Part shown: piece after piece, positions 38,564 through 43,475 of the stretch
How positions within the stretch are numbered: the stretch's first letter is position 1
Layout: each line of letters begins with the position of its first letter
Origin: Blastococcus sp.
GTDB taxonomy: Bacteria > Actinomycetota > Actinomycetes > Mycobacteriales > Geodermatophilaceae
Assembly (NCBI GenBank): GCA_025965795.1
Contig: JAOPWH010000164.1
Coordinates: 1 to 43,475, forward strand
Reading direction: 5' to 3'
DNA: 43,475 bases
Position numbers and translations under genes: made by a program
Notes under the pieces: model-generated
Databases searched by the model: none
Seen by the model: only the letters and a program-made list of their open reading frames with translations
What the model was told of the DNA's origin: nothing

Positions 38564-38627
38564 CGCGTCAGGGCCGCTGACCCCTCAAGACTGCTGACCC
38601 CTCAGGACCGCTGACCCCTCAGGACTG
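38560..38627. repeat. Four 17-bp tandem repeats between convergent genes
   Basis: Units begin at 38560, 38577, 38594 and 38611 and read CTGACCCCTCAGGACCG with small changes. Unit 1 (CTGACGCGTCAGGGCCG) contains the urate oxidase stop and unit 4 contains the LiaF-like stop. Each unit has TGA on the plus strand and TCA (a minus-strand stop). Because 17 is not a multiple of 3, successive units put stops in different frames. Confidence 0.85.
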
Positions 38628-39089
38628 CGGTCCGCCGATCCCGATCCCGCCGAACACCACGCCGGCGTGCACGCGGAGGTCCGCGGCGTGCTCGTCGTGC
38701 GTGCGCTGGATCCCGCCGTCGGTGTCGATGCCGCCGATGCCGTGGAACTCCCACCACACCCGCCAGTCGGCGGGCACGCGCACCTGCAGCCCGCCCATCA
38801 GCAGCCGCGCGGTCAGGTCGATGCCCCCCTTCGGCCGCTGCACACCGGTCAGGTCCACCTCCGCCCCGGCCATCGCGAGGTCCATCCGCACCCGGGCCAG
38901 CGCCGGGTTCGTGGGCCGCAGCTCCAGTCCGTGGTGCGTGAGCACCCGACGGATGCTCGTCGAGCTCTCGTCGCCCTCGTTCTTCCACCAGGCCATCAGC
39001 CGGCCGCCCGCCGCGACCAGCGCCTGGACCGCCAGCCAGCCGGCCAGCGCTCGCCGTACGCCCGGGGGCAGTCTTCGCCACGTCGTCAT
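38619..39089 (-). CDS. LiaF-like C-terminal domain protein with N-terminal hydrophobic helix
   Basis: This 156-residue protein begins with a basic segment and one hydrophobic helix (VRRALAGWLAVQALVAAGG). A beta-rich domain follows with LMGGLQVRVPADWRVWW and VVFGGIGIGGPQS, which resembles the cell-wall-active-antibiotics-response (LiaF C-terminal) beta-solenoid with its GG-turns and VPxxW motif. Such domains modulate envelope-stress kinases, but none is adjacent here. The ATG at 39089 starts just before the helix. Its stop lies inside a tandem-repeat unit. Confidence 0.75.
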   Translation of the reverse strand: MTTWRRLPPGVRRALAGWLAVQALVAAGGRLMAWWKNEGDESSTSIRRVLTHHGLELRPTNPALARVRMDLAMAGAEVDLTGVQRPKGGIDLTARLLMGGLQVRVPADWRVWWEFHGIGGIDTDGGIQRTHDEHAADLRVHAGVVFGGIGIGGPQS

Positions 39090-39181
39090 GGCGCCACCCT
39101 GCCCCGGATCGGCTCCGCTGCCCAGGGCGGGACGCCGGGCTGCCACCATCGACGCCCGTGAATGCTGATCGCGCGTTGACC

Positions 39182-39238
39182 GACCTCCCGGCCCCCCACC
39201 GCTCGCAGGCTCGTGGCGGAACCCTGGAGGGAGGCCAC
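39182..39238 (+). promoter_or_regulatory. Repeated leader element upstream of the GNAT gene (copy B)
   Basis: CCTCCC at 39184-39189 is complementary to GGGAGG at 39229-39234, part of the Shine-Dalgarno sequence of the acetyltransferase (ATG at 39244). The core 39194-39238 matches copy A at 37599-37642. The one-base insertion A39232 on the right arm is matched by T39186 on the left arm, so pairing is kept. Confidence 0.6.
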
Positions 39239-39243
39239 GGCTC

Positions 39244-39717
39244 ATGCCACTGACGATGTCGCGCGAGCACCGGGACGACGTCGTCCGGCTCGAACCGGTC
39301 ACCCCGGAGAACGTGCGTGCGGTCTGCGACCTGCGGGTGGCACCCACGCAGCAGTCGTTCGTCGAGCCGAACGCGATCTCCTTGGCCGAGGCGTACGTGC
39401 ACGACGTGGCCTGGTGCCGGGCGGTGTACGTGGGTGAGGACCTGGCGGGATTCGTGATGCTGCACGACTCCCCGGACGGTCCCGGCTACATGCTGTGGCG
39501 CCTCATGATCGACGCCCGCTTCCAGGGGCGGGGTCTGGGACGCAGGGCGGTGGCACTGGTGGCCGAGTACGTCCGGACCCGGCCGGGGGCGAGCTGGCTG
39601 TCCGTCGGCGCGCACCAGGGCGACGGAGGCCCCGGCCCCTTCTACGAGTCCCTGGGCTTCGCCGCCACCGGCGAGCTCATCGACGACGAGGAAGTGGTCT
39701 ACGCACTGCCGCTGTGA
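39244..39717 (+). CDS. GNAT family N-acetyltransferase (spermidine/diamine acetyltransferase-like)
   Basis: This 157-residue protein has VRLEPVTPENVRAVCDLRVAPTQQSFVEPN at the N-terminus and YMLWRLMIDARFQGRGLGRRAV, the acetyl-CoA pyrophosphate loop QGRGLGRRA at about residues 97-105. It ends with FYESLGFAATGELIDDEEVVYAL. The arrangement resembles SpeG/BltD-like amine acetyltransferases, but the substrate is unproven. ATG at 39244 follows GGAGGGAGG by nine bases. The leader is a copy of the element in front of urate oxidase. Confidence 0.92.
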   Translation: MPLTMSREHRDDVVRLEPVTPENVRAVCDLRVAPTQQSFVEPNAISLAEAYVHDVAWCRAVYVGEDLAGFVMLHDSPDGPGYMLWRLMIDARFQGRGLGRRAVALVAEYVRTRPGASWLSVGAHQGDGGPGPFYESLGFAATGELIDDEEVVYALPL

Positions 39718-39720
39718 AAT

Positions 39721-39764
39721 GAGAAGCGGCGGCGGTGGGAAGCCCCCCACCGCCGCCGTCTCTC
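39721..39764. terminator. Bidirectional terminator between the GNAT and chemoreceptor genes
   Basis: CGGCGGCGGTGGG (39727-39739) and its exact complement (39746-39758) form a 13-pair stem, extended at the base by GAGA/TCTC. It lies between two convergent genes, four bases after the GNAT stop and 20 bases before the end of the chemoreceptor gene. Confidence 0.8.
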
Positions 39765-39783
39765 AGGCCGCTCCGATAGCGCG

Positions 39784-41349
39784 TCAGTACCGGAATTTTG
39801 CGACCGAGCTGTGGAGCGAGGTGGCCATGCGGGCCACCTCGTCGATGGCGGCCTGCGCATCGTTCATCGCGCTGGTCGTGGAACCGGTCGCCGTCGCCAC
39901 CGCGTCGATGTTCTCCGCGATCTGGGCGGCGGAGTGGGCCGCCTCGGCGACGTTGCGGTTCATCTCCGTCGTCGTGGCGGTCTGCTCCTCGACGGCGGCG
40001 GCGATGGTGCTCTGCGAGTCGTTGATCTGACCGATGATCGAGGAGATCTCCCCGATCGCCTGGACGGCGCCCTCGGTGTCGGACTGGATGGCCTGGACGC
40101 GGGCGGTGATGTCCTGCGTCGCCTTCGCGGTCTCCTGGGCCAGGTCCTTCACCTCGTTGGCCACCACGGCGAAGCCCTTGCCGGCCTCGCCGGCGCGGGC
40201 GGCCTCGATGGTGGCGTTGAGGGCCAGGAGGTTGGTCTGCTCGGCGATGGAGGTGATGACCTTGACGACGTTGCCGATCTCGGCGCTGGAGGTGCCGAGG
40301 CGGGCGACGGTGGCGTTGGTGGTCTCGGCGGCGGTGACGGCCTGGGAGGCGACGCGGGCGGCCTCGTTGGCGGAGTGCGCGATCTCGCGGATGGAGGCGC
40401 CCATCTGTTCGGAGCCGGCGGCGACGGTCTGGACGTTGCGGGAGACCTCCTCGGCGGCGGCGGAGACGACGCCGGCCTGCACGCTGGTCTCCTCCGCGCC
40501 CGCGGCGATCTGCTGCGACGACGCGGAGAGCTCCTCGCTCGAGGCGGCCACCGCGTCCGCCGACCCGGTGATCGAGGCGACGATCTGGCGCACCGACTCG
40601 GTCGAGCGGTTGAGGGCCTTCTCGAGGTCGCCGATCTCCGCGGTGGAGTGCTCGGGCACGCGACGGGTGAGGTCGCCCTCGGCGAACGCCTTGAGGACCT
40701 CCACGGTGGCGGCGAGCGGGCGGGTGATGCTGCGCGCGATGAGCATCGACAGGGCGATCAGGGCCAGGACGCCGATGATCCCGGTCACCACGATGAGCGT
40801 GGTCATGTGCGAGATCGTCTTGTTCAGCGCCGCCTGGGCGGCGGTCGCGTCCTTGTTGAAGTCGTCGATCGCGGCACCGAGGACCGCGTCGCTCTTGTCG
40901 TTGGCCTTCTGGATGTCGCCGACCCGGCGGACGGCGGCCTGCTGGTCCGCGACCGCGGAGTCGACGTAGGCGGCGATGTCCTTCATGTAGGTCTCGAAGG
41001 CGGTCCCGATGGCGGCGACCTGGCCGGTGTTGTGCTCGTCGAGGTTCAGCTTCTTCAGGTCGGCGATGATCCCGCGGGCGGTGGCCTGGTCGTCGGCGAC
41101 GTCGGACTGGATGGCCTTGGGGTCCGCGATCGCGGCCTTGAGCCCGTCGACCTTGAGCTCGCTGGCCCGCGTGTCGAGGGCGTGCAGGAGCGAGGACGCC
41201 TGGGCCAGGGACGACGCGCTGGTGGCGTCGGTCTTCGCTGCGCCGGCGCCTTGGACGGCGACGCCGCCGATCACGACGGAGGTGAGGACGCCGATGCCTG
41301 CGATGGCGGCGAGGCGGCGGCCGACGGTCCAGGTGAGGGGTGATTGCAT
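39784..41349 (-). CDS. Methyl-accepting chemotaxis protein
   Basis: This 521-residue receptor has an N-terminal membrane helix ([20 protein letters not shown]), a roughly 150-residue periplasm-side four-helix sensor domain, a second helix ([22 protein letters not shown], about residues 188-209), a HAMP segment beginning [31 protein letters not shown], and a long cytoplasmic coiled coil. The hairpin tip that contacts CheA/CheW is [34 protein letters not shown] (key part [13 protein letters not shown]). No C-terminal CheR-binding pentapeptide is visible; the protein ends VAKFRY. It is the third gene of cheA-cheW-mcp, 42 bp after cheW. Confidence 0.95.
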   Translation of the reverse strand: MQSPLTWTVGRRLAAIAGIGVLTSVVIGGVAVQGAGAAKTDATSASSLAQASSLLHALDTRASELKVDGLKAAIADPKAIQSDVADDQATARGIIADLKKLNLDEHNTGQVAAIGTAFETYMKDIAAYVDSAVADQQAAVRRVGDIQKANDKSDAVLGAAIDDFNKDATAAQAALNKTISHMTTLIVVTGIIGVLALIALSMLIARSITRPLAATVEVLKAFAEGDLTRRVPEHSTAEIGDLEKALNRSTESVRQIVASITGSADAVAASSEELSASSQQIAAGAEETSVQAGVVSAAAEEVSRNVQTVAAGSEQMGASIREIAHSANEAARVASQAVTAAETTNATVARLGTSSAEIGNVVKVITSIAEQTNLLALNATIEAARAGEAGKGFAVVANEVKDLAQETAKATQDITARVQAIQSDTEGAVQAIGEISSIIGQINDSQSTIAAAVEEQTATTTEMNRNVAEAAHSAAQIAENIDAVATATGSTTSAMNDAQAAIDEVARMATSLHSSVAKFRY

Positions 41350-41391
41350 GAGAGGTTTCCCGGGTGTCTCGAGGGTGGGTGGGGAAGGCCG

Positions 41392-41811
41392 TCAGGCCGC
41401 GATGGCGCGGTGGACGTCGAGCGAGAGCAGCAGGCGGTCGTCGAGCTTGTAGGCGCCGCGGATCAGCTGCCGGGTGGGGCCGGTGAGCGTGTCCGGCGGC
41501 GGTTCGAACTGCCCGTCCGCCACGTCGACGACCGAGCCGATGGTGTCGACCAGGAGGGCGACCGGCTCACCGTCGACGCGGATCACGATGAGCATCGGGT
41601 CACGGTCGGCGCTGCGGGGCGGCAGCGCCAGCTGCTCGCGCAGGTCGATCGCGGTCAGCACCTGGCCCCGGAGGTTGATCAGCCCCGCGAGCGCTGACGG
41701 CGCGAGGGGGATCCGGGTGCGGGGCAGCCCGCGCAGCACCTCCTGCACCGATGCCACGTCGATGCCGTAGCTCCGGTCGTCGAGGGTGAAGGTGACCAGT
41801 CGGGTGCTCAT
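41392..41811 (-). CDS. cheW: Chemotaxis coupling protein CheW
   Basis: This 139-residue protein is a single CheW domain: LVTFTLDDRSYGIDVASVQEVLRGLPRTRIPLAPSALAGLINLRGQVLTAIDLREQL (key part GLINLRGQVLTAIDLR), then VALLVDTIGSVVDV and a C-terminal IRGAYKLDDRLLLSLDV. It links chemoreceptors to the CheA kinase in signalling arrays. Its ATG at 41811 overlaps the CheA stop by four bases and the receptor gene follows, so the three are expressed together. Confidence 0.96.
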   Translation of the reverse strand: MSTRLVTFTLDDRSYGIDVASVQEVLRGLPRTRIPLAPSALAGLINLRGQVLTAIDLREQLALPPRSADRDPMLIVIRVDGEPVALLVDTIGSVVDVADGQFEPPPDTLTGPTRQLIRGAYKLDDRLLLSLDVHRAIAA

Positions 41812-43475
41812 CGGACGTCCTGGAGCTCGGCCACGTCGAGGGGGCCACCGAGGCCGGGCAGGCCGGCGTGGTCGTCGGCGTGGTGGGTGGAGTGGGGGGC
41901 GGAGTAGAAGTGCGGGTCCGCGGCGAGGATGGCGGCGCGCACGTCGAGGAGCTCGATGATCCGGTCGCGGATGACCGCCGAGCCCAGCAGGCCGTGGTCG
42001 TCGATGTCGCTGCGGACGTCGGCCTCACCCTCGACGATGTCGACGATCTCGTCCACCACGATGGCCACGCTGCGGCCCTCCGCGGAGTAGACGACGACCA
42101 CGAGGTCGTCGCCCTCGCGCTCTCCCATCGAGCCGAGGTGCTGGTCGAGCCGGAGCAGGGGCAGGATCGCACCGCGGTACTGCACGGCCTCCCGGCTGCC
42201 CACGCGCTCGACGCTCGCGGCCTTGATGTGCTCGAGCCGGGTGACCGAGGACAGCGGGATCGCGACCTGGCGGCCGCCGCCGATGCCCGCGACCAGCACC
42301 CGGGTGGGGGTGGTGAGGACGGCCGAGGCGTTGGCCTGCTCGGCGTTCTGCCGGTCCAGGACCTCGGCGCTGAGCGCGCCGCGGGCCAGGGCCTGCACGT
42401 CGAGGATCAGGGCCACCCGGCCGTCGCCGAGGATCGTGGCGCCGGAGTAGGTCCCCAGCGCCTTGAGCCGCGCCGCGAGCGGCTTGACGACGATCTCCTC
42501 GGTCGACAGCACGCGGTCGATGACGAGGCCGAAGCGCTTGCCCTCGGCCTGCAGGACCGCGATCAGGACGTGCCCGTCGTCGCGCCCGGACTCGACACCG
42601 AGCACGTCGGCCAGCCGGACCAGGGGGAGCAGGGCTCCACGGAGGCGGTAGACCGGTGCGCCGTTGACGTTCTCGACGGCGGTCGCGGCCCGTTCGGCGT
42701 CGAAGGACACCAGCTCCAGGAGGCTGATCTGGGGGATCGCGTAGCGGTCCCCGGCGCACTCCACGGTCAGCGCCGGGACGATCGCCAGCGTGAGCGGGAT
42801 GCGCAGCCGGCAGGTGGTCCCGCGCTGCGGTGCGGACTCGACCTCGATCGTGCCGCCGATGCTCTCGATGTTGGTCTTCACGACGTCCATGCCGACGCCG
42901 CGGCCCGAGACGTTCGTGACGGCCGCGGCGGTGGAGAAGCCGGGCAGGAAGATCAGCTGCAGCAGGTCGGCGGGGGACATCGTCGCGAGCTGAGCGGGGG
43001 TGCGCAGGCCCTTGTCGAGTGCCTTCGCGGCGACCCGTTCCGGGTCGATGCCGGCGCCGTCGTCGCAGACCTCGACGACGACCTGGCCGCCCTCGTGGTA
43101 GGCGCGCAGCGTGAGCACGCCCTCCGCGGACTTCCCTGCCGCGAGCCGGTCCTCGGCGGACTCGAGGCCGTGGTCGACGGCGTTGCGGACCAGGTGCGTC
43201 AGGGGGTCCTTGACGGCCTCGAGCAGCGTGCGGTCCAGCTCGGTCTCGCGGCCGACCATGGCCAGCCGGACCTGCTTGCCGCACTGTGCCCCGAGGTCGC
43301 GGACGACGCGCGGCAGCTTGGACCAGAGGTGGTCGATGGTCTGCATCCGCGTCTTCATGACGCCTTCCTGCAGCTCCGTGGCGATGAGGTTCAGCCGCTG
43401 CGCGGACCGCACCACGTCCACGTCCTCGGTCTCCGCGGCCTGCCGGACGATCTGGTTGCGGGTCAGCACGAGCTC
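41808..43475 (-). CDS. cheA: Chemotaxis histidine kinase CheA with two C-terminal CheW-like domains (5' end cut by window)
   Basis: These 555 residues are the C-terminal part of CheA; the phosphotransfer (Hpt) domain lies beyond base 43475. In order there is the end of the dimerisation domain, a core ahead of the ATPase (GVMKTRMQTIDHLWSKLPRVVRDL), the ATPase domain with N box HLVRNAVDHGLE, G1 DDGAGID and G2 GRGVGMDVVKTNIESIGG, and then a first CheW-like domain (AIVPALTVECAGDRYAIPQ to about residue 370). A second CheW-like domain follows (VLVAGIGGGRQVAIPLSSVTRLEHI to about residue 520), with a His/Pro-rich linker ending in LDVAELQDVR. CheA normally has one such domain, so the tandem pair is notable. 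Its stop overlaps the cheW start. Confidence 0.94.
   Translation of the reverse strand, partial: ELVLTRNQIVRQAAETEDVDVVRSAQRLNLIATELQEGVMKTRMQTIDHLWSKLPRVVRDLGAQCGKQVRLAMVGRETELDRTLLEAVKDPLTHLVRNAVDHGLESAEDRLAAGKSAEGVLTLRAYHEGGQVVVEVCDDGAGIDPERVAAKALDKGLRTPAQLATMSPADLLQLIFLPGFSTAAAVTNVSGRGVGMDVVKTNIESIGGTIEVESAPQRGTTCRLRIPLTLAIVPALTVECAGDRYAIPQISLLELVSFDAERAATAVENVNGAPVYRLRGALLPLVRLADVLGVESGRDDGHVLIAVLQAEGKRFGLVIDRVLSTEEIVVKPLAARLKALGTYSGATILGDGRVALILDVQALARGALSAEVLDRQNAEQANASAVLTTPTRVLVAGIGGGRQVAIPLSSVTRLEHIKAASVERVGSREAVQYRGAILPLLRLDQHLGSMGEREGDDLVVVVYSAEGRSVAIVVDEIVDIVEGEADVRSDIDDHGLLGSAVIRDRIIELLDVRAAILAADPHFYSAPHSTHHADDHAGLPGLGGPLDVAELQDVR

Noticed and set aside
38560-38627. CRISPR-like array
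   Set aside because: The units are directly adjacent 17-mers without spacers, and no cas genes are present.
1-43475. tRNA or rRNA genes, insertion sequences, prophage or integrase genes
   Set aside because: I looked for cloverleaf-like segments, transposase or integrase motifs and flanking direct repeats and saw none. A tRNAscan or IS search would be decisive.

Overview
The window is very GC-rich (roughly 70-75 %), densely coded DNA with GTG/TTG starts, four-base stop/start overlaps, a ricin-type secreted lectin and actinobacterial-style regulators. It looks chromosomal and comes from an actinobacterium. The mix of chemotaxis genes, a GAF-EAL protein, a MEDS-ATPase regulator and purine catabolism suggests the Geodermatophilaceae (Blastococcus/Geodermatophilus/Modestobacter type), but that placement is inference. 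I see no rRNA, tRNA, CRISPR array, insertion sequence or phage module. About 44 protein genes are supported; the two at the edges (an Old Yellow Enzyme on the left, CheA on the right) are cut by the window.

Layout. 1-4440: redox and hydrolase genes (OYE, type VIII esterase/beta-lactamase-like, two Rossmann oxidoreductases, dienelactone hydrolase). 4580-8245: an ABC-2 exporter divergent from a NarL-type two-component system, with a perfect 16-bp palindrome between them. 8249-11658: SRPBCC-like protein, GAF-EAL c-di-GMP phosphodiesterase, GH13 alpha-glucan enzyme. 11764-16946: a tightly packed four-gene operon (HTH protein, glycerate 2-kinase, GlcD-like flavin dehydrogenase, stand-alone AceE/transketolase-like ThDP enzyme) behind a 32-bp palindrome. 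16947-17357: a repeat-bearing gap. 17358-21981: ricin lectin divergent from a hydantoinase/oxoprolinase pair. 22080-24531: three uncharacterised envelope proteins. 24656-27410: DUF1992, GNAT, Nudix and a LigC-like ATP-dependent ligase. 27509-30354: sulfonate-type ABC importer. 30608-31992: MarR plus NmrA-like reductase. 32072-33854: MEDS-HATPase regulator and a hypothetical protein. 33920-38563: purine/glyoxylate cluster, with malate synthase and a DUF6986 lyase-like protein divergent from uraD-uraH-urate oxidase. 38619-39717: LiaF-like protein and GNAT. 39784-43475: MCP, CheW and CheA.

How the genes fit together. Urate oxidase, HIU hydrolase and OHCU decarboxylase take urate to allantoin. 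Malate synthase can absorb the glyoxylate released further down that route, and DUF6986 is translationally coupled to it. The separate glycerate kinase operon also handles C2/C3 acids, but its ThDP enzyme has no assigned reaction and no E2/E3 partner here. The most interesting non-coding signals are: a repeated leader that could hide the Shine-Dalgarno sequences of urate oxidase and of an acetyltransferase; a 17-bp tandem repeat that puts stop codons in every frame of both strands between convergent genes; three copies of a 16-bp palindrome, all intergenic; and several palindromes in divergent promoter regions.
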